DNA from: Taeniopygia guttata
Taxonomy: Eukaryota > Chordata > Aves > Passeriformes > Estrildidae
Assembly: GCF_048771995.1 (NCBI RefSeq)
Contig: NC_133063.1
Location: 63,967,514 to 64,031,513, forward strand
Reading direction: 5' to 3'
Length of the DNA: 64,000 nt
The position numbers and the translations under genes are program-made. The notes beneath the pieces are model-generated. The model did no database searches, was not told where the DNA came from, and saw nothing but the letters and a program-made list of their open reading frames with translations. Every line of letters starts with the position of its first letter. The stretch's first letter is position 1. Shown here in pieces: positions 1 to 12,700 of this stretch.

Positions 1-592
1 TGTTTTCCCCTTTGCGGGGAAAGGCCTCAAAGGCAAATATTTAATGAGTCAAGAGAGGCAGGAATATTCCATCTTTCTGTTAATTTAAAACAAAATCGGG
101 TCAACTGGCACAACTGCCTTTCAGAAGCTGTGATGGAGAGGAGGGTGGTTGCTGCCCCTGTGACACTTGGGTGTGTTTCAGTCTGCATTTCCAGTCAGAG
201 CAGCACAGGCCCCCTGGTATGTCTCAATTAAGCTGAATTATTACTGAAGCAATCAGAGTCTTTTGCTGTACAGCATGGGAAGAAGGGAGAAGGTCCCTAG
301 GGTGAGGGAATAAGCAGTAATGGGCAGGAATGGCAAGAACCAGGAGAGCTGAAGGAAAGTGGACTTGTACCCCAAGGGATCTGTAAAGCGTTGAGTGAAG
401 GCTATGGAAGAGTTCAGTCCCTTATGTTTTAGATTGCTATATCCCCTGAACCTTGAAATCCAGGCTGAAGGGGTGTCAAAAGTCAAATATATTAGATGAA
501 GCCGGTGAAAAGTCAGTGCCTGCACGTAGACGTGCTTATGTGTGCTTTGTGCCCTTTCTAACAGTTTATAGATAATGTGTTCTGCTTTTCAG
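1..592 (+). other. SERINC5: SERINC5 intron, 3' part
   Basis: This is intron sequence ahead of the first visible coding exon, ending in a pyrimidine-rich TTCTGCTTTTCAG acceptor. I see no exon or recognisable repeat in it. Confidence 0.7.
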
Positions 593-771
593 ATTCCCTT
601 CTACAAGGAGATGTGCAAGGGTATTCAGGCGGGTGAGATGTGTGAGAAGTTGGTGGGATACTCTGCAGTCTACAAAGTCTGTTTTGGAATGGCCTGTTTC
701 TTCTTTTTATTCTTCTTGTTCACCATCAAAATTAACAACAGCAGAAGTTGCCGGGCATACGTTCATAATGG
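593..771 (+). CDS. SERINC5: SERINC5 coding exon (probably exon 3)
   Basis: Starts at ATT after TTTTCAG and ends before GTGAGT. It encodes [20 protein letters not shown], then [20 protein letters not shown] and a basic, polar stretch ending [10 protein letters not shown]. The hydrophobic [18 protein letters not shown] run is a membrane helix. The [19 protein letters not shown] block is a SERINC signature. Length 179 nt, ending in phase 2. The upstream ATG at 575 lies in the intron and is not a start. Confidence 0.95.
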
Positions 772-3700
772 GTGAGTTTTTTGTTTGATTGCCTAATTTT
801 AACATCTCTTTACAAATCTATGCCACGAACTTTCTATTTGGGTGTAGTACTAGGCAGAAAAAACGCCAAAACTCAAAAAACGTCACTTTGCTCTTACTGT
901 TAGGAATAATGTGGTCAAGTGAAGACTAAGTAAAATGGTAATCAGTCACCAAAGAACGGTTTTGTTTCCTTGTTATGCTTTAAATAAAGATTTCATGTGG
1001 TACTAAAGTTGAAAATCTCTTAATTCCTGTTACAACCAGATTTTTTTTTTTTTTTTTTTTTTTTCCTTCTCTCATACAGATTCTGGCTTATTAAACTTAT
1101 AGTTCTGGCAGCAATGTGCTCAGGAGCCTTCTTCATTCCTGATCAGGATACTTTCCTCCATGGTATGTCCTCTTGTTTTGTTATGCTTCTTCATTCTGTA
1201 CTATCTTGTGAGTGATTAGCAATCCGAGAGGTCTGATCAGCATGGATATTGCCGTGTTTCTTCAAGTAAAGCCTTTACCGGCCAGATGCAAAAATAATGT
1301 TTGGGGTAACACTGTGTGTGCAAACGACATGGTCTTCACGTGAATGTGCAGGGAACAGCATGTCTTTTTTTGACCAAGAGCAGGCCAGAGTGGTAGGTAA
1401 TGATACCACTGCAGCAATTCTTGGAGAATTCTTTAAGAAATATGGAACTATAATGGTACAGACGTAGTTGTCCACTCAAGAGCACAGAGCTGCATATTAG
1501 TTTGGCTTGTGCAGGTAGCTCTGGCATAGTGCAGCAGTCAGGCTGCACAGTGGAGAGGTGGCAGTGCTCCAGGAGGCACAGTAACCTGCTGGGCACTGGT
1601 GTTTGCTGCCTGGAAACTTGCAGTGCCCTGAAAGAGTTTCGGATGTTGTTAATTTTCAGGTTGGGGGCATCCATGCAGTAAACTAAAATTAGAGTTTTTG
1701 GGCTCTGGTATGTGTGCTTTGCTGAGAATGCCGTATCAGAAGCATTTTTAGTTTTGGAAGTAATGCGGGCACAGCCCATGCATGCTGGTGCTAGCCCAGT
1801 ACTGAAGTGCCAGCTGGGATGGGATTTATCACAGGAGTCTTGTGGGCTAGGAGCAAAAATCCTGGTGATACCAAGATGAGTTTGTTCTCTTATATTTGCA
1901 GTAAGTACATCTTACAGGTACTTGTAAGCCTTTGAGCTTGGGCTTAAGGGTTTACAAGTTGGGTCTGAACGGGTGATGGGGCGTGGGATAGGATCACTAA
2001 AGCAAAAGAGATATTGTGTATGCTGCCTGCTTCCACAAAGACTTGCTTGGTTACCTTGTTTGCAACACCCATCTGCTCCAGCCAGGATGTTGAAAAGGGC
2101 AGGAGGAAGGGGTAACATGGTGAGGATAATAGAGTGGACAGACAGACCGTGAGCACAGTAGTCTGGGAAACTGAAGTAAAAACCACTACAAGTAAACTAC
2201 TGACAAGTATAATTCAGCTACAAAGCTTTTGCTGTCTGTTTGGTCCTGGCTCAATTTGAGGCCCTCTTCCGTGTCCGCTCTGAAGTTGTGGGATGGCTGT
2301 ATGTGTTTGTCCTTTGTACCATTCTGTTTGGATTAGATGTAGCAGTACAATGCCTTGTGCTCGTGAGCAGTTGAGACTGCCTGTCACCTTTCCTAGTGAG
2401 CCTTTTCATGGTGAAACGTCTTCAGGAGCTGAGGTTTTTGCAGAAAAGGAGAAACAGAATTTTTTGTGCTGATTCTCAAGAGCAGTGTGATGTAGTCTGG
2501 AGATACAGCATGACAAGCTTTCTTCCCCAAACTAGCTCACAACTTTTCCAAAGCTGTATTCTGCGACTCCTCCTAAACTGCCCCTGAGTTTGAAATTTAC
2601 AGATGGTTTGGGTATAGTAAGTTTGTTGAGTTTTCTGCCCTCCTTTCAGGAAACTTACTTTGTCTTTTGGTTGGTTGGTTTATTTTGGGGTTTTTTTTAG
2701 AGGGAGGGGGGTCATTCTTCCAACTGCTTTTTTTTTCTTGAAAAATAAAATCTCTTGCCATGTTTCCCAAGTGGTTTGTTAATAATGGAGGAGGAAGATT
2801 ATGTGCAAGCAGTAGGTGTCTATGGATTGTAATGTTAAATCCACACTCGTTATGCTGATCATACCTGTGATTGATCCATAAACATCTGCAGTATACTGTG
2901 GCAGAGGGAGATCGGAGAGTCTGTTTATTTAATTATTCACTCCATTGGTGGTCTGACTTTTCCTACTCTCCCATTCCCAAGTACACATTATCACTTTGTA
3001 CCCTGGCTATTTTTTATGTGCTTTTTTACAGAATAACTTCATCAGGTTTTTTTTTTGTTGTTGTTTTGTATGTTTGAAGAAGCTTGTCACGTGTATACAA
3101 TGTGTTCAGCAAACCAGACAATGACATTTTAAATGCTTTTAAAATTGCTTTTAAATAATGAGCTTATGATGGTGTAAGAAAAAACTGTACATCAACTGCT
3201 AATGGAAATGAACCCTGGCTATTCCATTCTTCCATGGAATTTTTTCAAAAGGAAAGCACAGTAGAAGGATGTGGCTGAATTTTACTGATGCACTTCCTTG
3301 GTCTTTTCTCCACTGAAATAATTAGCACACCTGGAGTAATTTGTAGGCTGTATACTGCAGAGCAGCGCAAGCTGTATATACAGCTAAAAATTAAAATAAG
3401 TATCTGTGTTTCCTCATACACTTCTGATGTTGCATGTAAGAAATCTGTTGCCCAAAACATCCAAGCAGCTACCCAAATGCAGTATATGTAGGTCAGCAGT
3501 CAAGTACCCAAATAACCTGTCCTAAAACCAGTCAGTGAATACTAAGTGTTCCTTGGGAGTGGCTTGGAACAGCATTTATGAATAGATAAACCCCACCTTT
3601 GTTTTTCTGTGGTACTGGAATCTGGAGGAGAAGAAATCGCCTGTTTTAGTAATGACTGGGTTCCAGGACTTTGCCATTTCAGGGTTTAGATTCCTGTGGA

Positions 3701-6700
3701 GTGCCTTCACACCACCTCCTTTCTGCCAGTGACAAATAAAGGTTTCAGTATTTTCTGTCTGAACATAGTAACTCATAGTCTCCACAAAAATTTTCTAGGT
3801 TAGGGAAACCAAGTAGCTGTCCTGACATTGATTATTGAAAATGTAGCAGTTTGCAAGCAGAATTCATAAGGGAGCTAATCTTGAGTTAACTGAGCTGGCC
3901 TTTCACCTGAAATCTATCATCTCCTGCTACATTTGTGAGCTTGAGATATTCAACCACATTAACAGCTTTGCTGCATAGACAATAAATCCATTTTATCTCA
4001 AGGGAAAGGCATTTGACCTATTTTCTGCCTCTCTGCCTTGCAGCCTGGCGCTATGTAGGAGCAGCAGGAGGATTCCTTTTCATTGCCATTCAGCTCATCC
4101 TGCTGGTTGAGTTCGCACACAAGTGGAATAAAAATTGGTATGTGTTGGGCAAGTAGTTATTTGTTTAAAATTCTGATGGACTCCTGACCAATACTTTTTC
4201 TTGTAACAAAGAATGTAGACGTGTCTTGGATGTAATTTTTGAACGAAGACACTTGAATGAGAGCTGTTCACATTTGCTTCATCTGCTTTCTCCTTCCCCA
4301 ACAGAAATGTTTCTCCATTGCTCACTTCTATTCTGCTGATTTATTCTTAACTGAACTGCTTGGCTTCCATTAAGTTGTAGTGGATGCAAAATTTTCTTAT
4401 TTTAAGTTATTATATGTATTTTATATGAAAATACATCTCCTAAGTAGAGTGGTGCAAGAGAATAAAATTGGCTTTGCAAAATGTAATAGTGAAACTGTGT
4501 GCAATGTTGTGGACTGATAAATCCTGCTTTTTCTATGTCAGCTTAATGGATGTCAATTTTCTTTCTCAAATGAAGGCTGCTAATTTGTGTTCACATTCTT
4601 TCTTGTCATGTAAATATGCGAGATTACATTATCAACGTGCATATATAATATTTGGGCATTGACTTCATTTTTGGTTCAAGTATATACTCTATTATTGTCC
4701 TAGCCCTTTACCTCTCATCAAAGTAAGATGTTTAAGTTTTCCTCCCACATGTATTCTCCTGCCTCCACCACCACCCTTTCTGTTTCACATTTCCTCCTCT
4801 ACAAACTCTTGCAGCTCTTTCTTGTTCTAATTAAAATCCCTGCTAAGAAAGAGTTTTAGCAAACCTTAGGCCTTGTTAAATTTCTGTTTCAGGGAGGAAG
4901 ATGTAAGAACTCCTTATAATACAGATATTTTTAGTGCTAATTACTGTAGCTGTTTTTTTTTGTGGATGAAAGACTTCCACCACCAGCATTTAACTTTAGT
5001 GCTCTTTACATTAAATATTCTTTTGAAATAAGTCCTGTTTCCACAAAACCACAGGGAAAAAAAACCCACAGAAAAGACCTTACATCTACTACTAAACAAC
5101 CCATTCTTTCAAAGCATTCTGTTTTAGTTGCTCCTTTTAAACCCTTTGCAAGAGATGTTTGGGAGGTGAAGAAAGGAAAACAAGGTGGGCCACTCTGTCT
5201 GAGGGAGACCAGTGGTTGGACTCTAATGGAGAGGAGGCTTTTTGAGTGAAAGAGTAGTCAAACTTGGAAGGAGCAGAAGAGAGGCCATGCCATGAGCAGT
5301 AAAACCTCTGGTTTCATTGTGTGGAGAGCACCAATCGCTAGCCCAGCTGAGGTACTTGGAGTTGCCTGAAGTATTGAGCTGATGGGCTGCTCCCAGAGAA
5401 CTCCTGGGAGTTGTAGGACAACACTGGGCTGTAATTACAGAAGGAGCTGATTGGGATAGAAGATAAGCACTGATGCTGAGGAATGTTTCCCTCTGTTTCA
5501 TGGGCAGGAGCCTTGCAAGAATCTGTGCTGATGTAGTGACGCACGCATGCTTTGGGAAAGTAAACACTGTCCTTTGTGTTTGAGGATGTGAGCTCTTCAG
5601 CTGTTAGAATTTTATGTCCTGGGCAAGAGAAGACAAAGATAAGATGCTTGTCTCTCTCTCCCCAGGACTGCAGGTGCAAACCACAAGCAGGTGTGGAATG
5701 GTCTGCTTGCCTTGGTCACTCTCATCCTGTACTCCATTGCTGTGGCAGCCCTGGTGCTCATGGCTCTTTTCTACACGCACCCAGAGGGCTGCATGTACAA
5801 CAAGATCCTGATCGGGGTGAACGGCGGCCTGTGCCTCTTTGTGTCCCTGGTGGCCATCTCGCCCTGTGTCCAGAACCGTGAGTCCTCTCACCTGCTCTCC
5901 TCCTGGGTTTTGGGGCTGCCACAGTTGTGAGCTTGGAGGCATGAGCCATGTCTGAGCAGAAAATCTAATGATAGTTCAGAGCTGGTGCTTCTCTTGGCTC
6001 TGCTCATGGTCAGCTTGACTGCTGAAACTACAGAGGTGTGGGACATTGTGGGTGTGCCATCGAGCACACAGTGTAGAGAACACCCACCTGCTGATGCCTG
6101 GCACTGTGTTGTGAAATTTACCTAAGTCAGAGCGGTAGCTCTCAAGCTCACTACTGCTTTACCATTTACTTTTGACTTCTTAGGATTTATCATTTGTGAA
6201 GTCTGGGCCTGGTAGAGTTGCTATCAGTATTTTATACTTCGTGTGCTGTTAGTATCTTGCATACATTGGGCCTGAAAATAGTAGAGTGACTCCAACAGAG
6301 ATTTTACAGGCAAATAAAATTATTGTGGCAGCTTTTGAAAAGCAGCTGTGTTTGGCAAAAGCACAGAGGTGATTATTTACTTACATGGGGGTCACTAACG
6401 CTTTCCTAAAACACAGAACTAAAGGATAGACTTTTTTCTCTGTATTAGACAGTGGAAATATATCTAAACTGCCTCAAACACTTACTGAGTGCCTTAAGTA
6501 AAAAAAAAAAAAGATACTGATGTGCTATTCTTTAAAGGGTATAAATTTATTTTCAGTTTGCTAAAGTGTCTGTAAAAATAATTAATTTTCCTCATTCTCA
6601 TTAAGGCCAGCCCCATTCTGGCTTGCTGCAGTCAGGAGTCATCAGCTGCTATGTCATGTACCTCACCTTCTCAGCACTATCCAGCAAACCACCAGAAACT

Positions 6701-9700
6701 AGTAAGTTATCTAGTGCTTTATGTAAATGCTTTTAAACTTGTTGTGTACTAAAAGCAAAAATTTAGCAAACCTGGATTAACAGACTCAGGGATGTAGGAG
6801 TGCTGGGTTTGGTCTTTGTGAAAAACACTGTTTACTTGTGTTTAAAACTTTAGAAGTTTAATAGTAATGAAAATAATAATAAAAATTAGGATAACAAGAG
6901 ACAATAAAAAGCAAAGAATTATGGACGTCCAGGTGCCTTACATTCTGCCACAAAGCACACCTTGCTAACAAAGGATTACCCCTTAAAAGCAATAGTGTAT
7001 TGCGTATTCATTTATCTCATACATAATTCCAATCATTCCTTTTCAAACCAAGGTGTTTCTGCTTAATTTTAGCTTTCCCCCCTCATCTTCTAAATCAATT
7101 TCTTGGTTCCTCAAAGTCTGAGTGTTCCTGATAAGGAGGCAATAATTCTTTTCTTGGAATCTTGGTGTCTTGTTGCTGTTATCTCTATCCAAATAGGATA
7201 ATGCTAATAATTTCTTGATTATCTTTTCCATTTCTTGCACTAGTTACAAAAAGTATCTTATATCACATAGTTTCTATTTTAATATTATGCTTTAGCCTAA
7301 AAGCTATATTTAACACACTACTTTAAAAAAGATAATACAGCTCTACTTAGAAGAGGTTAATGTAGCACTTTCCAACATAGCATGTGTGAAAAACACATGT
7401 CACTTATTTTAAAATTTTAAAAGTTTAATAGTAATAAAATGGTTATAAAAATATTAATAAAAATTAGAGCAATAAGAATTTGGACATCCAGAGTTAGGAC
7501 AATAAAAGGCAATGTCTGGATGCTCTTGGGCACTAAGCCACTAAAGCATACCTCACTAACAAAGGGTTAAGCCTTAAAAGCAATAGTCTGTTGCATATTC
7601 ATATATCTCATACATGATGCAAATTTTCAAACAAAGGATGTTCTCAGCTTAATTTCTGCCCCCCCCTTCATTTTGTAAATCAATTTCTTTGCTCCTAGAA
7701 GTCTGGAAGAAGACTAAACAGTCCTGATAATTCTGTGGAATTTTTGGTGTCTAGTCACGGTTAATCAGTATGCGAAGAATTTCTTGGTTATCTTATCCAT
7801 TTTTTGAGCTAGTTACAGAAAGTATCTTACATCACATACTTTATTTTAATAGAAATGCTATAGCCTAAAAGCTATATTTACCACCATTACTTAAAAAAGG
7901 ATTAATACAGTACTATAATGAAATTAATACAACTTTCCAATATAACACATATAGTATTCCTTTTAATATTTGCAAAGAGCTAATCATATAGTGATGTGGG
8001 CGGTGGGGAAGACAAGCACCAAATCAATATGATTTATAAGCAAGCTCCCACTTCATTCAAAGATACTTTAGCTTATATAGGGTATTCTACAGGCATGGTC
8101 AGCAGTAAGCTCTGGTTAATTTACAGAGGTCTTTGTTTTACTTCTCCCACATGCGGTTACAGATGTAGCTGAGTTCTCCCAGCCAAGTTTGTCATCTCTA
8201 AGTCATGTCTTCCAAGGACAGAGCTTATCTTCAAGGCTATGCCTGTCCCTATTATCTCATTCCCAGACCTTGTGCAATGCAGTTTCCCAGGCCTAGAAAC
8301 AGAGACTGGTTCCCTAGCTCTGTTTCCCAAGTCAGACAAAACCCTGATTCTGGGGTCTTAGACAGAGGGTTTTTGGAACAGGTATTCCGTAGAATCATGG
8401 CCTTGTTCCAACAACCGTTCCCCAACAATATAGTATGCATTTTTGACAACACCTATAGTAATTAATTTTAACATTTGTGAAGAGCCAGTTATATAATATG
8501 CATTTTTCACAGTCTTCACAGAAAAAAATGCAAATGGTACAAATAAATCTGAGCAGCCAAGAGACAGTGCAATTGTCACTCTCCCTGTGTGTTAAATGTT
8601 TTGGTCTAGGGGCACTTACCTGGGTGAGTTGCATCTGTTGCACCATTTCCTATGAACAGGTTTCCCAAAGTCTTGTAGTCTATTCCTCCTGTGACAAGTA
8701 CACGTTCTCATAATATTGAATATGACAAAATGCATAATGTGTTAGGTCACGTGATAGGAAAGGATTGCAGCAAATGGCTCTTGGATTCCTGTGGAAGAAG
8801 CTGGGTGATCAGCTCCATCTAAAAGTTTACAAGGTCCAGTTAGAAGATGCTGGCCATCAAAATGGACACTAATATGATACTTTTTTCTCCTAGAATTAGT
8901 CTGCTAGGTAGGCCTGGACTCCTAATGAAGCAAAAACTTGAGTACCACTTGTGTTTAGTTTTGTGAGGGAATATTCCAAGAAAGGACTTGGAGTTATGTC
9001 TCAGAGTTACCTTACAGCTGAGATGATGCTGTTCTTCAGTGGAGTTCTTGAGCTCCCCTTGCCTTTCAGCCTCTAGTATGGCAGTTCAGGAGTAAGGAAC
9101 TTGCTAGAGTTTTAAGTTCTTGACACAGCAAAACCAGAGCAAGACGTTACAGCACAGTTCAGACTTTACCCAAATAAATGTCAGATTCATATGTTTGCAT
9201 TGCAGGCATTCTTTTAACTTAGAGAAGATTTTTCTGGTTTGAGTTACTATGTCCTTTCTTTATTACTGCCCAGCTTTAGTGTTCAATAGCTGAAACAACA
9301 ATAGCTAGAGGAAAATACATCCAGTGACAGGAAGGAAATTTTATACAGCCGCCTCTCAAAAAGAAAGGGGGGAGGTGAAGGACGAAGTCTGTCATACTTG
9401 TGTAAATACAGATATACATGCAAGAGTATTCTAGAGTTAGGAAGTAAACCAGACAGTATTTAGGTGTAAAATCTACTTAAAATCTACTTATGGAACTTTA
9501 GCCATGTTTTGAATTAATATGAAATTGAATTTAGAAGGCATCTGAGTTACTCAAAAGTCTTGCCACAGTGTAAAAAGAAGAAGGGGAAGAAAGTGATATG
9601 TGGAATTAAATCATATACCTTGTGTTGCTTCATGTTTAACGAAGTCTTCAGCAGTTGAGTGGATGTTCTAGTTCTTCTTGTATATATTGCAAGTGTGGTT

Positions 9701-12700
9701 ATTGCATTTGTTAGAGTATGCATCAAGCACACTCTCAGACCTCCTTGTTTTCCCATGCCTGAGAATTTTCACAGTTGTCATCTGCTCTCAGAGATGCTCC
9801 TTCTCTGCCTGTCAATGTGATAAGGACTCCACATTTGCTTGTCAGCTTTCACAGTGGCTTGTGCTAGAGAAGGTGTGAGGTGCTGGTACTTACTGTGGGG
9901 TCCCAGGACCTGTAACTCAGGTTTGCCATGAGCTTACCTAACATTGATTTGACTGAGAACAGGGCAACTACTGACCACCTTTTTTTACTGTGTGTGTATT
10001 TCATAGTTGTTCTCAAGGCACCCTTGCTGTTAAAGAGATTTCTGGTCTGAGGTCTGTCCTGTCTTGGTCTTACATGGTTTTGTAGCCTTGGGTGAAGTGT
10101 TGGCAGACTTCCAACTTCCTATTTCTTAGTTCACAAAACAGTTGTTTTTTTTTCCTTGTTTGTCTGTTGTGGTCAGACAGGAAATTTTAGTACCCTAGTA
10201 AGTTGCATTTTTGTTTTGTCTGAAATACAGTCTGCCGGGTCAGATTTACCCATTTTTTATTCTGTGATCTTTCTAAGAGATAGACAGAAACAACTGAAAT
10301 TTACCTACCTGCTGTCAGATGATAAAAATTCAGTTAAAGACTTCAGTCTTTAAAATGCAATTAAATGAGCTCTGCAAACTTTTCTTTTTGTTTGTTTGTT
10401 AAGTCCTGGATGAAAACAACCGGAATATCACAATCTGTGTACCTGAATTCAGTCAAGGCCTGCACAGAGATGAAAACCTGGTTACTGGCTTGGGTACTAC
10501 GATTCTGTTTGGCTGCATTTTATATTCTTGGTAAGTCTGGGAGTTTGCAGTTACATTTCTGTACATGCAGTGTTGTGGTCCAAAGAGTAAAGACTTATAG
10601 CAGGCCTCATACAGAGTCACAGAGAGATGTGGAATAAAGCTGAGCTGGAATTGTCCTCAGGAATTGTCCTGTGGTATTGTCCTCAGCTTCAGAATTTTAG
10701 ATGTTTTAGCAAAAAATGTTCAACAAGATAATACAACTTTTAAAACAAATTTATCTCCTTAAAATCAAATAGGGTAATTTAGATCTAGAGGCAGAGGGAG
10801 AGAAATTCCACCTGTCCATGATCCCAGATAATCTCAGCATTAAACTCTAAAATGCTATACAGTTACATTCACCTGAAAAAGCTATCTGAAATTTTTGTAG
10901 CCTCCTGGTAGACACTATGACTGTCCTTGAAGGTCTCTAAAACAAATGAATTGTTAGGAAGGTTTAGGGCTTCTTTTAAACAAATAATGAGCATCAGCAT
11001 TGTCGTTGATCTGCTCTAAAGAAATCCTTTCTTGTGCCTGTGATGCTCATTTTGTATTATTGCAGCTCACTTCAGTAAATTAAGTTAGGTCTGGGACAGG
11101 GAGTTGCTGAGGATTGAAGGGTGGTGTGTCATTTATTTTAGCTGTGCAGCTTGCCAGGAGACAGCACTACCTGTCTGCTGCAAGTTTTTGAGCAGGTTCG
11201 GCTTCTGATCAGTCCACTTCAAAATTCACATACAGAAAATCCTTCATGTTTTTGTGAAGTGAAAATAAGAGACTTATTCTTCTGTTTATCAAATACATAT
11301 ATGTGTTGTATTTTATTCTGATATAAAATATATAATACGGATACAATGGATCTGGTTCACATTAGAAGGGCACTTACAGTGTATCAGGGAAGTGTTTCAG
11401 CACAATGACAGGCAATGTTCGTGTAGCCTGCCACTGAACTGTACCATGTAGCTGGGGAGGTAAGAATACCTTCAAGGAGAGCGTTTTGAAGCATTGCTTG
11501 CCAAGGCTCAGTGTGTACACTAAAGCCTTCCTGTGGGTAGTGGGAAATTTGCATTTCCCATCCTGAAAGGGCAGGACAGGTCAAGAAGTTTCCTGTTAGA
11601 AGGAAGTAGAAAGGATTCCCCTACAGATAACTAAGAAAGTAATTTCTAGGAACTGGTACACTGACAGCAGTTGCTGGTAATTTGCTTTTGAAAACTGACT
11701 GCCAGAGACCTGTGAGTTTGCTGGCAAAGCCTTTACAGAAATGCTGAGCCAAGGTGATGGCTGTGAACTGAGTATAAATGCACTGGTTTTGCACAGCAGG
11801 GGAGATCTCTTCTGGCTTGCAAATTGGAGCACTTAGATTTTGCTGCTGTCAGATGGTAGTGAATTCATCACCTTTCTGGGGTGACCTACTTTTAAGCTGA
11901 TGATTCAGTCTGAGCTGGCCAGTGGCCATCTGCCAGGCTGGACAAACTACCTAGTGCAGGACAAACTTTTCACATCCAGGCAAATGCTTGGCTGAGACAT
12001 GGGAGTAGACTATTTATGTTTGCTGTGATGTTGAAGACTTACCCTCTTGGGGTTATAGTTATGCCCAGGGCTTTGACACTGTCTTCTTTTCCTCCTAGTT
12101 TGACCTCAACAACACGTGCAAGCTCAGAGGCACTGAAAGGAATATATGCAACAGCTGAAACCGAAGTGAGTTCTTGCTTCTTCACGCAGGACTTTTGTGT
12201 AGACTTTTCCTCATGCTTGTGCTGCTGTTGTTTTTATGGCCAGTAATCTGAAAACAGAAGCTGTTCTTGGTAGCATCTATGCTATGTGCCACTGGGTATA
12301 GACTCATCAGAACATTTGTCCACACTGGCCCTCCTGTAGGTCTTGCTGGTCCTGTGGAGGCGCCTTTATGTACTGAAACTATTTGCTCTTGAAGTTTATT
12401 CAGCATCCTGCAGACTTCCTGTAAATCTTAAGTTCAACATGAGCTCATGTCCTCTCATTTAAGGGAAAACTATGCCGGAAGGCTACCAGAAGAAAAAGTG
12501 GAGGCATTCTTGAACATTTTCAGTCCTGCTTGTCTTTATTCTCATAGCAACTAAGATCCCAAGTTCTTAACTCTTATTTTTATTTCCATACATAAGTAGT
12601 TCCTTTCTTCTTGCCTATAATTTAATCTCTGATTGTATTTCTTGTCCCTGTTTCAGCTGTACAAGTTGTTGTTCTGTCTACCTGTTACTTTGGCTTCCTT

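Larger units (their letters stand above)
6702..10403 (+). other. SERINC5: Repeat-rich SERINC5 intron
   Basis: This 3.7-kb intron contains the 568-bp tandem duplication, the solo LTR and its split flanking repeat. From 8570 to 10403 I saw nothing recognisable apart from TTTG simple sequence just ahead of the next acceptor. Confidence 0.7.

Noticed and set aside
575..592. ATG at 575 as a SERINC5 start
   Set aside because: It falls in the pyrimidine tract and acceptor of the intron; homology begins exactly at the splice site and the family needs an N-terminal helix upstream.
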